This document shows positions 22,026-33,765 of a stretch of 64,000 nucleotides of DNA, in pieces; within the stretch, counting starts at the first letter, position 1, and the number at the start of each line of letters is the position of its first letter. Below the pieces are notes generated by a model. It was not told where the DNA came from. It worked only from the letters and a program-made list of their open reading frames with translations, and did not search any database. The DNA is from Hexactinellida sp. DTS-2022. Its lineage: Eukaryota > Porifera > Hexactinellida. The position numbers and the translations under genes were made by a program. The DNA is taken from positions 13,826,001-13,890,000 of the forward strand of contig JAPNXP010000002.1 of NCBI GenBank assembly GCA_028753945.1, written 5' to 3'.

Positions 22026-22841
22026 TGATTATCACTAATTCCAACAGCATTATACAATTGATATATGCATCATAAATTTGTGGTTTGTGGTATGTTTGAC
22101 CTCAGATACACTACACTTGTAGTATCTTAGGTGCATTAGTATTGTTGCTATGTATTATAGGAAGTGGCAGGGAACATTGCCACTTCTGGATATTGTATAA
22201 AATTGACTTAAAATAACAATGTTATGAAGTTTTGAACTATAGCAAAATATTCAAAATCATTTTAGGGTAGTTTAAATTCCTATACCTCCCTCAAATTATG
22301 TACGCCCGTTTAAAAAAATCAGTTACAGCTGTGCCGACAGCATGTCCCTTAGGAGGCAATATATTTTGGTGGTTGGAGGATTGATAGTGTCTCCAAAAGA
22401 AAATTCTGTGTGTACAGCTGTAATTTTAGATTTTTCGTCATATCATCACTGAGGTGTTAATTAAACCATTTCAGAATGGTGTTCCGAAGGCAACGACCCT
22501 TAGTTATGTTGGAAGTTTCCTATTAGCCTACGTCATTCAGAGTTATTTTAGTTTTAGTCTTAGTCCTCCATAAATATTTAATTCAAATAATTTGCCATTT
22601 TATTATACTTATTAACATATAATTTTATGTCAACTTCCATTTTGAAGCATCTACTAATATTATTATGCTGCTCAAAGCTTGAAAATATGAATTCTTAATA
22701 TTCATGTTCAAATAATTTTGGTCGGTCAGTGTAGATAAGGCTTACACTGCTATGACTATTATATTAGAAGAATTATTTAGATTATTAGAAAATTTTTGTT
22801 GGTCTGTTACATGTCAGAATTGCTACCCTATTAGTGGAACT

Positions 22842-23505
22842 GTCACTGGAAAATTCGTCCGTGGGGACCAAGGTCCCATGGAAAACTGGTCCTAGGACTA
22901 TTTTTCCATGGAATATTGGTCCCCCGGACCATTTTTTTCGGGGAAAATTGGTCCGGGGGACCAATATTCCATGGAATTTTGGTCCGGGGACCATTTTTCA
23001 TTTTTAATTTGAATATTGGTCCCCCCGGGCCAATTTTCCCCGAAAAAATTGGTCCGGGGGACAGAGGATCCGAATGGATCGGAAGACGTATCCATATCCG
23101 CTCCATAATCCATCACATCTAGAATTAAAATTCCAAATCCGTTCCATATCCGTAAATCCGTAATCCATATGGACCCTCTATCCATAGCTGATTTTTAAAT
23201 TGTATAAAATCTATACAGATTTCCAAATCCATACGGATTTGCTAAATCCATATGCATCCATTATACCATATTACGATAAGGATTTTTTATAGATTTGAGA
23301 ATAATTTTGAATTAATTAAAATATCCGATATTTAAGGATTTGGAATGGATTTGAGAATTATTCCAAATCCGTTCCAAAATCGCAAATTACGGATTTGACG
23401 GATTCCAAATCCGTAAATCCGTAAATCCGTAATCCATTCGGGTCTTCTGCCGGGGGACCATTATTCCATGGTAACAAATGGTCCTAGGACCAATCTTCCA
23501 GTGAC
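22842..23505. mobile_element. TIR element with GGACCAATNTTCC repeat body
   Basis: Ends GTCACTGGAAAATTCGTCC and, in reverse, GTCACTGGAAGATTGGTCC. The inside is built of near-palindromic units of the type TTCCATGGAATATTGGTCC/GGACC. No clear target duplication. It is interrupted by the element at 23062-23449. ORFs in this block are repeat artefacts. Confidence 0.65.
23062..23449. mobile_element. hAT MITE with CCAAATCCGT repeat body, nested
   Basis: 388 bp from CAGAGGATCCGAATGGATC to CATTCGGGTCTTCTG, flanked by perfect 8-bp duplications ccggggga (23054-23061 and 23450-23457). The interior is degenerate CCAAATCCGTAAATCC repeats. A related scrap lies near 24880-24960. Confidence 0.85.
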
Positions 23506-23831
23506 GAGCTTATTCATAATTTTTTTTGTTCCCAATATGGCAAAGGCTACTATTCTAGTAAATACGGTTACTAAATAAACACAAACTCAGAGGGACCATT
23601 TTTCCATTTTTCCACCAAATTTCGGTGACAGTTGCTCTTCATTTGCTTGCATGCGGTTCAATTGCTTGCATGCGGAAATTAGTTACGAATTACGATAACA
23701 CCTTTGTTTACTCTCTTATTTTCCTGTAATTTATTAAAATATTATAATTGTTCACATAATATAGGTGTTAGTTATTATTAAATTATTGCAGCTATGACTT
23801 CATTCTAATGATTTCTATAATTAGATAGGGG

Positions 23832-24614
23832 ATGGGAAGTTTGTTCAGCTCAAATGAAACTATTCCAGAGTTCATTTCTACTGCAGAACTAATTCAAAGC
23901 GACGAGTTTCCACTCCAAATACAGAAATCAGAATTTTGTGACACTACACCAGTTCGCTTTGTGATTATATCGGATACGCACACCAGACACAGGGACCTAA
24001 CTATTCCTACCGGCGATGTGCTCATACACTGCGGAGACTGGTCCAACCATAGAACTTCTCATCAAGACTATTTAGATTTCAATGTTTGGTTAGGAGAGCA
24101 GTCACATAAACACAAGCTAGTAGTCGCAGGAAATCATGAAATAGGCCTACCTCGAAACCTATCTGACGTACAGGCGTTATTCTCTAACGCAGTTTGCCTA
24201 TACGATCAGCCATACGAGATAGAAGGAATTCAGCTGTATGGGTCTCCTGGTATTCCAGCTCGATCCTTTTTCTATCGAGCGAATTATATGCAGTATAGAA
24301 ATGCCGTAGAGAAATGGAATAGAATTCCGGTCAACACAGATATTCTCATTACGCATGCTCCTCCGAGGTTTGTATTTGACTACGGGTACCACAAGGGCGG
24401 GTATTGGCGAGAAGGAGATTTGGAGCTTTTGAATAGAGTTATGAGTGTCAAACCTAAAATACATTGTTTTGGACATAACCATTATGAGCCAGGCGTGATG
24501 CGTGTTTCACATTCCATAGACGCTTCAACGTCACTAGGGGATAGCACGCTCTTTATAAACGCTGCTATGGCGAGGAACATTATCCCTCCCGTGGTTATTG
24601 ACTTTTATAAGTAA
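23832..24614 (+). CDS. MPPED1/2-like metallophosphoesterase
   Basis: 260 residues, one exon, close to family length. Calcineurin-like fold with all metal-binding motifs visible: D48-x-H50 (SDTHTR), GD69 (GDW), GN101H102E, H175 (ITHAPP) and G214-H-N-H217. Family knowledge: MPPED1/2 are di-metal phosphodiesterases that hydrolyse 2',3'-cAMP and similar substrates. Mammalian MPPED2 has a Gly in place of the last-motif His and is weak; here both His of GHNH are present, so an active enzyme is expected. The protein begins MGSLFSSN, so Gly2 is a plausible N-myristoylation site and membrane anchoring is possible (inference). The ATG at 23832 is the first in frame. Neighbours are unrelated. Confidence 0.88.
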   Translation: MGSLFSSNETIPEFISTAELIQSDEFPLQIQKSEFCDTTPVRFVIISDTHTRHRDLTIPTGDVLIHCGDWSNHRTSHQDYLDFNVWLGEQSHKHKLVVAGNHEIGLPRNLSDVQALFSNAVCLYDQPYEIEGIQLYGSPGIPARSFFYRANYMQYRNAVEKWNRIPVNTDILITHAPPRFVFDYGYHKGGYWREGDLELLNRVMSVKPKIHCFGHNHYEPGVMRVSHSIDASTSLGDSTLFINAAMARNIIPPVVIDFYK

Positions 24615-25764
24615 TTAATTTGGACATATTATAGCATGCATGTATATCTGGTTTATTAGCAATTAGGGATGACAATGTTAGATTATATATGTGGCTTGAT
24701 ATTTCATATTTCGGGTCTTACTAAAGATTCGTTTGAAAAGTTAAATATCGCTTTCGATTGATGTACAGTTCTATGCTCATTATTATATATGAATTTATTC
24801 CACATTACTAAACATACATTTGATTATAAATGAGTACATCATATTCGTTGGTACGAACACGTGTGACCATAGGGCCCAGATGGATTGAAATCCAAATCTA
24901 ATCCATAAATCATAACGGATTTAAAAAGGACATTTTAACCAATGGATTACATTGAACATTCCAACTTCATCAAAAAACATATACAAGTATAACTCAGCTA
25001 TAACGTACCCCCTCGGGAATATAAGACAAGTACGTATTATCCGAGTGTACTTACTAACAGAGTTTACCCACCGGAGAGAGACAGTTGTCTACAGAGACAT
25101 TTGTGTACAAAACTAGTGCGACATTTGTGTCACACAACTGTCTTATTTCCTACCCCACATAGAAGTACATACAGCTTCATAACTTCATAAACTTTTTTAC
25201 AAAAATTAGTAGGTACTACTAAGCCGAAATACGTACTACCCAGGCACGTTATAACCGAGTTCTACTGTACATTAATCAACTATTCTTATGAATTTCAGAA
25301 TTTCCAAATCTATTATTTAATACATAAAACAATGATTATAGGAATATCCATAAAATGTATAATCAATCCAGCTAGACCTTATAATGTTATAACAGTAACT
25401 CCATTTAATTAATTTGATCACCCCATTACCCATTGTATTATATTACATACACCCGATCAAATTTACTGATCTTGAATATCACCTGCCATATTCATTGATT
25501 ATTTCTGTGAAATCTTAATTTTGTTCTGATCCTAAGAACTCTTATTTTAGAATTGAAACCTAAATTAGATGGTCACTCGTGTCTTTTCATTCCTCTTGAC
25601 CATTTGATTTTACTGAACAACTGACCATATTATGTATGTACTATTATAATAGAAATTTTGTATTGAAATATTAAAATTAATCAAATTAAATATACTTTGG
25701 AGTTTATTATATCACTTTATTTGAAGCTTATTATTTGCATTATATTTCAGGTATTCCTGCAAGC
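24615..25764. other. Intergenic region upstream of GNPTAB
   Basis: AT-rich; contains a diverged AAATCCATAA-type repeat scrap (24880-24960), a TA-flanked pogo-like element (24984-25267), and a good splice acceptor (TATATTTCAG at 25741-25750) just before the GNPTAB start codon, suggesting a non-coding first exon farther upstream. Confidence 0.55.
24984..25267. mobile_element. pogo-like MITE
   Basis: TA-flanked, left end CAAGTATAACTCAGCTATAACG, right end in reverse CAGTAGAACTCGGTTATAACG. The middle includes ACAGTTGTCTACAGAGACATTTG-like sequence also seen near 15560. Ends are diverged, so it is old. Confidence 0.6.
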
Positions 25765-28700
25765 ATGCGTGCAGTGAAGCAGATTAACGAATGCCTCTCT
25801 ACACGTAACGGTTTACTCGCGTTTTTCGCAGGTGTTCTTACCTGTATTTATATCATAATGCTATTTTCAGATCAGTCCCATCTCTGGCCTTTCTTCAGAC
25901 GCCCTACTATTCTACAGTATTCCACTTCAGATTTCTCTGACAATATAGCTAGACAGGATTATCATGAAGACCTAACTTCTTACTTACCTATTGACGTTGT
26001 CTACACCTGGGTGAATGGCTCTGATCCTATTCTAATTGAATCTTTGAATGAAGTAAAACGAATTCTAGCCAAACCACAGAACACTACTGTTGCCAATTCA
26101 ACAGTACAGTCTGATAACAACACGAACAGCTCAACTGCAGAGACTAGCATTACAAAGAATGGCAGTTGTATTCTCAGCAATTGTGTGCCTTTCAATGTTC
26201 TAGTACTGAGCTATAGAGGGGGAATAGCTCGCGCTATTCGACACAGTGAAGTGTTGCACAACGTGAATAGCGAACAGATCGATAAAGTGATAGAGACGTG
26301 CCAGACGGCGAACACGTGTCCTGAGGTTGTTACCTTTGTGAAGATGCGAGACGTACAATCTGTGGAGGCTGCTCTGAGTGGAAACATAACTTACGAGGGA
26401 GAGACTGTCCCGGCTGTCCGTTCATTCGTTACTACCGAAAAGGTATAATCAATAAATACTTAGATATCTCAGGAATATATATTGCTACAAATACAGCTAA
26501 TAATCCTTCCATTATTAGCGCGAAAACAAATAAATAAATTAAGCTGGGACAAAACTGGTAAAAATCTTAAATATTTAACGTATGTGTAGTTACTTTTATA
26601 GAAAATGTCACTACCGAGTATAATTGTATCGTCAACAAATGCATGCGTATAACAATATAATATACATGATTCTAACATGGTTTATAATACAGTAGAGCCT
26701 CTGAACAACGGACACCTTGGGACCGGAACCGTTGTCCGTTATTTAGAGGTTGTCCGCTATTTAGAGGTTGCTTTTCTATTAGACATATGCTAAATAAATA
26801 ATTCCGTGCCACGAGGGTTGTCCGTTATTTAGAGGTTGTCCGCTATTTGGAGTGTCCGTTATGGGAGGCTCCACTGTACTACCATTCTAGCTCCTGACCC
26901 TCTTAACTCCCTATAACAACACAAGCTTAGCAGCTTATTCAATTCCCAATCTGTTCATCAGTTTGTTCTGAATGAAGCCGAAATTTGAAAAATTCGTTCG
27001 ATAGAGGCTTTAACTAGAGGCTGAATTAAGCAATTTGACACGTATTATAATACAACTGCAATGATATTCTTCCACACTACGGCAAGGTTTTATTGAGTTT
27101 TCGTCCTGTTTTAACCGGCTTTTGTGACTTGACTTTTTTTGGACTGGACAAATCCAAACCCTGTATCGAATATCAATTAATTGTTTCAGCATTAACTATT
27201 TTCACTCAATCCCTCCTATAGGTACTAAACAGTATTCCCCTGACCAACTACTTTATAATAAGCGGGATAGATACGAACTCAAGTCTACTGATAGATAAAC
27301 TCAACTTGATATCCACATCTGAACATTTCACCATTATATCTGCATTTAATTCTAACACAACCTCTATTGTCGTATACAAACTAACTTCAGATTCCTATAA
27401 CGCTGATTTGGTCACAAACTCCAATCATTCTACATTCACAATTAACGCAGCACGAATTGTATGGAAAACACTACATGACAGCCATACTATAGAAATGCAC
27501 GAAGATTTGGGCGACTCTTCTTCGAACAGATTTGAAGATAATGAGGAGTTGCGCTACTCAATTCGTTCTGTATTGAAGTTCGCGCCTTGGGTGCGTCATA
27601 TCTATATCGTGACAAACGGACAGCTCCCGTATTGGCTCGACTTATCGCACCCACGCGTCACAATCGTACCTCACCACCAAATATTCCAGAACCTATCTCA
27701 CCTCCCGACTTTCTCTTCTCCCGCCATTGAATCGCACATCCATCGCATCCCTGGTCTCTCGAAGAAGTTTCTGTATATGAACGATGACGTCATGCTCGGC
27801 ATGCCTGTGTGGCCGGAGGATTTCTATTCGCACACGAAAGGACAGAAGGTGTACCTCTCGTGGTCGGTGCCGCATTGCCGCGACGGCTGTCCGCCCTCCT
27901 GGGTTGGGGACGGCTACTGCGACACTGCGTGCAACAACTCTGACTGCGAGCAGGACGCGGGGGACTGCAACAAGACGCGTGCGCAGCGGGCGGGCGTGAG
28001 CGGCCGCTGGGGCTACCCCGGCTCGCGCTACTCGCAGGACACCAGTCGCTACTGCGCAGACGGTTGCCCCAACTCCTGGCTGGGAGACCGCTACTGCGAC
28101 TCTTCCTGCTTCTTAGAGGAATGCGCTTTTGATTCTGGAGACTGTGGCGTGGAGGATTTCTTCCGTATTCACAGCCTGCGTGTGAGTGCAACTAATGCTA
28201 CACAGCTGTTCGAGATACCCCCAGGCACACCGTCAGCCTATGTTAACCTAACTGACAGGTTTCCTAAGCGAGATAACTGGACTGTGCTATCCGGTACATT
28301 CCATTCTAATAGAACCATACGCACTTCTGTGTACTCTGTCAAGCATCATACACTCTCTATTACATTCCATACGCACATGCCGTTGTCAAGAGAGAACTCG
28401 ACACTGTACCTAAAGCTCTCCCAAAGTGGATTGAATCGAACCCGCGAATACCAATTGTGTCTGAATATATCATGGGCACTCAATGAATCGACTATAAATA
28501 TATTCACTTTTCCAACTAAATTAGACTCCTATGAACTTGTGGAACAGCAATTTTCTATCCGTGGCGAACAGGTAACATTCCTATCCTCCCCAGAGGGTGG
28601 CATGGTATCAGTCATAAGCGAGAAAGGAAAACTTTCCCAGCTTCAGATCTTAACCCAGTTGGACATAAACGCACAATTATTAGAGTTCTTTTCTAATGCG

Positions 28701-30038
28701 ACGAGGTTACCACACGCTGTAAAGAATGAAATGAAACCTATTATTACACAGTTCGAGAATGGTATTCTGACTAGAAATGGATTTATACATCGCTTGACAA
28801 GTGTATTGAACCAGCTGTCTCCTGAACAGATTGTGGATTTGGAAAGAATTCTTTCAAATTTCAATCGAACAATTCCAGAGGTTAATTCAGACCTTAATAC
28901 TACTATAGTGAGTAGAAAACTGCAGAATGCCGATCATTTCTATAGAAATTTTGGAAATTTCGGCTTTGGAAAGCGACCAGTTTCTCAAAGCTCGTATATT
29001 GAAGAAGAAAGCACTAATATCGCGGTTCATCACAGCCGGAAGCTAATGGACACATTCGGCGAATCTCTCAGATATGTAAACCAGAAATTCAGCAAGCGTT
29101 ACGGTTATGAATCGCGAAAAGTACCTGCCCACATGCCGCACCTGATCGACCGGGATGTGATGCAGGAATTACAGGACTCATTCCAGGAGGAATTCGATAT
29201 TACGTCATCACATAAAGTGCGTCATAACCACGATATGCAGTACAGCTTTTCATATTTCTACTATTACATGTCCGAAACCATGGATTGGATAGATCTCAGA
29301 CAAATTTTCGATGAGTTTGATGCAGATGAAAACGGATTATTATCTATTTTAGAACAGCGGAATTTGGTGGCCCTTCTGTATGACCTTCCATTGACGCGTG
29401 AGACAATGAATAGGTACTATAGGATCCTAAATGATTGCGATACGAAATTTGAAGGGGTACGCGCTAAACTCCCTAAAGATGAGCCTGAGGTTTTCTATGG
29501 CGAAAACTTACCCTTAATTGACATTGAATTTTTCGCTGGATGTAGAGGGTTAATTGAACTTCTGAAGAAATACTATTCAGAAAAGCCGAAACGTAAGTTT
29601 GAGATAATGAACGAAGATGATATTGCTTTCAAAATGATTAACCAGAATTCATCTAAAGCATTAGGCCATCTAGATTGGATTAGGAAAAATCGAAGGAAAT
29701 TTATTTGCATTAATGATAATATTGATCATGCTACTAGTTCAGCTTTCACTGTAAAATCAATAATAAAAGAATTCTACGTTAGTTTATTCCCAATACCAAC
29801 TCCATTCGAATTACCACTCAGTTATAGAAATCGTTTTAAATACTATGATGAATATATGGAATGGAAATCAGGCAAAGATTGGATCGATGTATATTTTAAA
29901 ATTATAATACTGATTATCTTAGTGTTAATTTTTGTACTGTTTTTCTATGATAAACTTAAACGTAGAATTTGCCGCTTTGATTGTATTTTGTTTAAATTGT
30001 TGACTAGAAAACAAAAGAAATCCAATTATCTGGTTTAA
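25765..30038 (+). CDS. GNPTAB: GlcNAc-1-phosphotransferase alpha/beta precursor (GNPTAB)
   Basis: Two coding exons, 25765-26442 and 27222-30038, joined in phase 0 (AAG|GTATAA…TATAG|GTACTA), give 1164 residues, near the human 1256. The enzyme adds GlcNAc-1-phosphate to mannose on lysosomal hydrolases in the cis-Golgi, the first step of the mannose-6-phosphate tag. Seen: an N-terminal membrane anchor (about 17-37), Stealth CR1 (DVVYTWVNGSDP), CR2 (RYSIRSVLKFAPWVRHIYIV…FLYMNDDV), two LNR/Notch modules with the Cys pattern intact inside CR2, a DMAP1-interaction-like region, CR3 (VPAHMPHLIDRDVMQELQD), an EF-hand loop (DADENGLLS), CR4 (CINDNIDHA) and a C-terminal membrane helix. HSRKLM-D before TFGESLRYVN fits the site-1-protease cut that yields alpha and beta chains (by analogy). 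The start follows a probable splice acceptor. The short intron contains a pogo-like MITE. Confidence 0.95.
26690..26876. mobile_element. pogo/Tigger-like MITE in GNPTAB intron
   Basis: 187 bp starting CAGTAGAGCCTCTGAACAAC and ending in reverse CAGTGGAGCCTCCCATAACG, with TA outside both ends. Internal repeats of GTTGTCCGTTATTTAGAGG. Lies wholly in the intron between the two GNPTAB coding exons. Confidence 0.85.
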
Positions 30039-30903
30039 TTCTATTATAAGATTATTTGTCTAGAGCTCCTATAGTGTTTTTATTTATTTGGTCATTTATT
30101 ATTATAACACCAATAACTAATATAATGATGATAATCTATCATACAATCATAATTGGGAAAGTGATCTTTGAGGTAATTTAAATGTTATATCAAACTTATA
30201 TGTTTAGTTCAGGAATAAACAGCCTCAAAATAAGCAATAACTGATGTTAGTAAATGTCTATTTATTATACTATTTTGATCGTTTTATAAATAATCTATTG
30301 TTTTGAATCAGTGGCGGCCGAATCTGATATATTATCCTATAATTATTCAGTTATATCTTCGTTAATTTTAAGCTTTTGAATTTGGGCTTATATTTTTGGA
30401 ATACTTATATATGTTTGAAAAAATATAATATATTTTGCTCCCTTAATTATTTTCTTATAGAGTTTATTTGTTTAATAATTTTGTATTTTCATGTTCGCTT
30501 CTTGTGAACTGACCTAATCAGGGGCGGTCACAGGATTTGATAAAAGGGGGGTCCAATTTTAGGATTTGATAAAAGGGGGGTTCTAATTTTACAAAACTCC
30601 AGAAATAATTTCTGAAGAGGCATTTCTGACAGGCATAATTTCATTAGTCCAGAAAAAAGGGGGGGTCCGGACCTCCTGGACCCCCCCCCCCCCTGGGACC
30701 GCCTCTGCCTAATACACCTCAAAACTTATGGCATTTTTTATTGTAACTTATATTTCAATTGATCTTTTTATTATGGCACACTATTCAACACTTAATTTAT
30801 CCCATTATAATATTATTTCTGGAAGACTAAGGACCATAAAATCATTTTACTAATTCGTCGTTTTTACTCTACCAAAATAAGTTAAATAACAGCATAAATA
30901 GCA
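30039..30903. other. Intergenic region between GNPTAB and NAXD
   Basis: AT-rich. Holds one hAT-like MITE (30519-30707). The last 200 bp before the NAXD start is AT-rich without recognised motifs. Confidence 0.6.
30519..30707. mobile_element. hAT-like MITE
   Basis: Left end CAGGGGCGGTCACAGGA, right end GGGACCGCCTCTG, with cctaat on both sides. Poly-G/poly-C runs sit inside the termini and GGATTTGATAAAAGGGGGG is repeated. Only 6 bp of duplication is clear, so hAT assignment rests mainly on the ends. Confidence 0.65.
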
Positions 30904-31917
30904 ATGGCCAGTTCGCTTAACACTGGGGACGATTTGCTACAGCAATATGTTAATGCTTACGGCCTGCAACACCTGTACTCAGGTGGCCTGTTGAAACACT
31001 CCCCTTACAGCTCATTATATGGTTTGGCTGGGGAGTCAGTATTTGTACCCCAGCACAAAGGGGACGCCGGTTTAGTCGGGGTAGTCGGCGGTTCTGAGGA
31101 CTATACGGGTGCTCCGTATTTCGCTGGAATTAGTGCTCTTAAGGCCGGGACCGACCTCTCACACATATTCTGCGTACCCGCCGCAGCTCCTGTCATCAAG
31201 AGCTACAATCCTGATCTCATTGTGCATCCTCTGTTGGGCGTGCCTGGGAGCGTCGGGGAGTTTGATAGTTGGGTCGACAGGTTGACAGCTGTTGTCATCG
31301 GGCCGGGACTCGGTAGGAGCGAGGAGAGATTAGAGGAGACCAAACTTCTGATTTCCTCTTTGCGTGAAAAAAAGAAGCCAATGCTTATAGATGCTGACGG
31401 CCTATTTTTGCTATGTAAATATCCCGACTTATTGCGAAATTATGCACCTACCCTCCTCACACCCAATCGCCGCGAATTTAAGCACTTATACAAATCAGTG
31501 ACAGGTGAAGATTTGTCAGCTGATTCCGACTTAGTACGGAGCGTAGAGCGTGCTGCTAACGACCTCGGCAATGTAACTATTTTATGCAAAGGTCCATTCG
31601 ATATAATCAGTAATGGCAGGAATACAGCCACAGTTCAGATGCCAGGCAGTGTGAAACGTTGTGGGGGACAGGGCGATATTCTAGCGGGCGTGTCCGGTGC
31701 ATTTCTCAGCTGGTATGTGTGTAGAGAGAGTTCAGGGCACTGTGAGACAGGTGTTGCACCTGTGATGGCTGGTATAGGCGGATCCCTATTGACTAGAATG
31801 GCTGCTAGGGAAGCAGGAAGAGAGTATGGAGCATCTCTTACAACTACTAGCATGATCGGTGTGCTACCTAGAGTAGTGAACAGTTATTTTAGTATGCTTA
31901 AGAGAATTATTAAATGA
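30904..31917 (+). CDS. NAXD: ATP-dependent (S)-NAD(P)H-hydrate dehydratase
   Basis: 337 residues, single exon, family length. Repairs damaged NADHX/NADPHX back to NADH/NADPH using ATP; ribokinase-like (CARKD/YjeF C-terminal) fold. Seen: GVVGGSEDYTGAPYFAG near the N-terminus, VIGPGLGRSE, MLIDADGLFLL, LLTPNRREFKHLY, ILCKGPFDII and the catalytic/ATP motif GGQGDILAGVSGAFLSW. There is no obvious mitochondrial presequence or signal peptide at the ATG, so this form is probably cytosolic (inference). The ATG at 30904 opens the frame and the fold begins about 50 residues later. No linked epimerase (NAXE) gene is seen. The intronless state contrasts with vertebrate NAXD. Confidence 0.93.
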   Translation: MASSLNTGDDLLQQYVNAYGLQHLYSGGLLKHSPYSSLYGLAGESVFVPQHKGDAGLVGVVGGSEDYTGAPYFAGISALKAGTDLSHIFCVPAAAPVIKSYNPDLIVHPLLGVPGSVGEFDSWVDRLTAVVIGPGLGRSEERLEETKLLISSLREKKKPMLIDADGLFLLCKYPDLLRNYAPTLLTPNRREFKHLYKSVTGEDLSADSDLVRSVERAANDLGNVTILCKGPFDIISNGRNTATVQMPGSVKRCGGQGDILAGVSGAFLSWYVCRESSGHCETGVAPVMAGIGGSLLTRMAAREAGREYGASLTTTSMIGVLPRVVNSYFSMLKRIIK

Positions 31918-32083
31918 CATTTGTCTTGTTGATAAAGAAATGTATTAATATTTTAATATGTATATATGAGTTATGACATCACTCTCTTTTTGGACATCTT
32001 TATTAGGAAATTTCTTTCAGTTTAACAAGTCATGAAAAAGAATTGAATTGCATTAGTTAGATTTGAATTTTATGCATTATTAT

Positions 32084-32230
32084 CAGGGCCGGCGGAAACG
32101 GTCAGGCCTGTCATCCATGGCCTGACCACTTATATTAAGTGAACAGGCCAATAGCCTGACCGCTCTTACGTCACTCATTAGGCCGGTCAAGTCATGGCCT
32201 GACCACTTTATAACTGCGTCCGCCGGCCTG
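32084..32230. mobile_element. hAT-like MITE
   Basis: Left end CAGGGCCGGCGGAAACG, right end in reverse CAGGCCGGCGGACGC. Internal inverted GGTCAGGCCTG / GGCCTGACC motifs repeat. Flanks are AT-rich (…ttattat / ataatta…) and a duplication cannot be fixed. Confidence 0.6.
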
Positions 32231-32339
32231 ATAATTAATGGAATATTGTCTTATTGAGTACTACTATTTATTCTTTGAGTTCTTGAATCTTAATTAATTA
32301 ATCAAAATAGTCAACAAACTTTTCTCTTTTCTAAATAAG

Positions 32340-32625
32340 TATAACCTCGATTATCCGAACTCGTTGGGAGAAGTCAAAAATGTTCGGATATTTTAAGGGG
32401 AAGCATTCTACCAACAAAATTCATTCAAATTACCAACAAATTTGTGACTGTCATTATACCAACAAGTGTTGTCATTTTACCAACAACTGTTGTCAATTTA
32501 CCAACAATAGAAAATCTATTGTGTTCTATTGTTAGTTAACTACCGGTGTCAATTTACCAACCATGTTGTCAATTTTCCAACAACTGTTGTCAATTTACCA
32601 ACAATAGAAAATCTATTGTAGAAAA
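32340..32625. repeat. pogo-type scrap and ~20-bp tandem repeat upstream of caspase
   Basis: 32340-32395 resembles a pogo-MITE end (AACCTCGATTATCCGAAC). It is followed by irregular tandem copies of ACCAACAACTGTTGTCAATTT, each containing the palindrome CAACAACTGTTG. Two copies of ACAATAGAAAATCTATTGT close the block. It lies just upstream of the caspase reading frame and could be read as 5' UTR or promoter. Confidence 0.6.
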
Positions 32626-32694
32626 TGTATTCTATCTACTCCCAGGCCCCTTAATGTATTTACAGAGTATTTTACTGAAGAAGTACACATCGTT

Positions 32695-33765
32695 ATGTTC
32701 AGGGAACAGACTCCCTACAAACCTGCCAGATATCAATTGAAGCACAGCAGGTATGGAACCTCGGGTTTGGCAATTATATTCGCTTTTGAGAAATTTCTGG
32801 ACCCTAAGAAGGACAGACATGGTACAGACCAGGAAATTAATTATTTGAAATATTTTTTCGAACAACTAAACCTCCGAGTTCATGTATTGAAGAATTTGAC
32901 ATTGCCACAAATGGAATTAGCTCTCAAAGAAATCGCGAATCCAGGTCGATATCACCAAGGACCTTGTATACCAGAAGAAGTTAAGAATTCACGTGTGAGC
33001 AAGGAAGATAGTATGAGTTTTATCGCCATCACATCTCACGGAGATAATACTTGCTTTGAGCTATCAGATGGAAACACAATGAAGGACGTTGATTTGGAGA
33101 AATATTTCTATGAAGACGTCTGTTCTTCCTTAGTAGGGTGTCCTAAGTTATATTTGTACAACAAGTGCAGAAATTACGAAGGGGAAGTCCGCTTTGAGAT
33201 GGCTTCACCGATCGAGACTATCGAAACAGATGGACTAGGCTACAGCACAGCGAATAGCCTCGCTTCTCTTGCAATCCCAGATCTGAACATGCTAGCTGTG
33301 TACACATGTGCTGACGGAATCAAATCTCTACGCTTCCCAAGTTCGGGCTCTCTCATTCTCTGCGAGCTACCAACACATTACAGGGAATACGGTAGCTCTA
33401 TGGAAGTACTTGAATTCTTTACTAAATTCCTGGATAGAATGTGCAGTTGTATTGGAGAGAGAATCGAGATAAATGATCAGAAACAAGTTTTAAAAAACGT
33501 AACACAGGTTCCTAGTTTGGAACGCATCACTTTGAGATATAATCTGTACTTCGATTCACAAGACCTTGGCAATAGAGATGAGAGATTGAGACACGAGACT
33601 AAATACAGCCATTCGGATATGGATTCTGCTGTATATCATTCACAATTCCAATCTACCAGCCAACACCGCATAACATCTTCTCTGCAGTCCTTACATAACC
33701 CTGTATGTGATAGCCATGACACATATAATGTTACTAATGAAGGGTGGCAGCAACAGAGCTTATAA
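32695..33765 (+). CDS. Caspase-family cysteine protease (p20-p10)
   Basis: 356 residues; p20 starts almost at once, so no CARD or DED prodomain is visible. Catalytic His115 (ITSHGDN) and Cys158 are present, but the usual QACRG is NKCRN. The S1-pocket arginines are kept: R41 (DRHGTD) and R213 (SLRF, normally SWRN, so the S4 Trp is lost). IETD at 176-179, followed by Gly, sits where caspase-3 is cut (IETD|S), suggesting processing between subunits. p10 continues through YREYGSSMEVLEFFTKFLDRM and ITLRYNLYF. The C-terminal 60 residues are polar and unmatched. Predicted effector-like death or remodelling protease of altered specificity. Both TTTACAG (about 32660) and TTCAG overlapping the start could be splice acceptors, so an upstream exon encoding a prodomain is possible. 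Confidence 0.85.
   Translation: MFREQTPYKPARYQLKHSRYGTSGLAIIFAFEKFLDPKKDRHGTDQEINYLKYFFEQLNLRVHVLKNLTLPQMELALKEIANPGRYHQGPCIPEEVKNSRVSKEDSMSFIAITSHGDNTCFELSDGNTMKDVDLEKYFYEDVCSSLVGCPKLYLYNKCRNYEGEVRFEMASPIETIETDGLGYSTANSLASLAIPDLNMLAVYTCADGIKSLRFPSSGSLILCELPTHYREYGSSMEVLEFFTKFLDRMCSCIGERIEINDQKQVLKNVTQVPSLERITLRYNLYFDSQDLGNRDERLRHETKYSHSDMDSAVYHSQFQSTSQHRITSSLQSLHNPVCDSHDTYNVTNEGWQQQSL

Larger units (their letters stand above)
22026..23831. other. Intergenic region, mostly AT-rich plus a nested MITE pair
   Basis: I see no gene. 22026-22841 is AT-rich unassigned sequence; 22842-23505 is a repeat-bodied element with another inserted in it; 23506-23831 is the likely promoter region of the phosphoesterase gene, with a further GGGACCATTTTTCC scrap near 23591. 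Confidence 0.6.

Noticed and set aside
22785-23185. Several ORFs of 68-95 codons rich in Gly/Pro
   Set aside because: They lie in the GGTCC-repeat element and exist on both strands; no protein family.
27690-28190. ORFs of 60-133 codons overlapping the GC-rich LNR region of GNPTAB
   Set aside because: They are shadow frames of a well-conserved coding exon.
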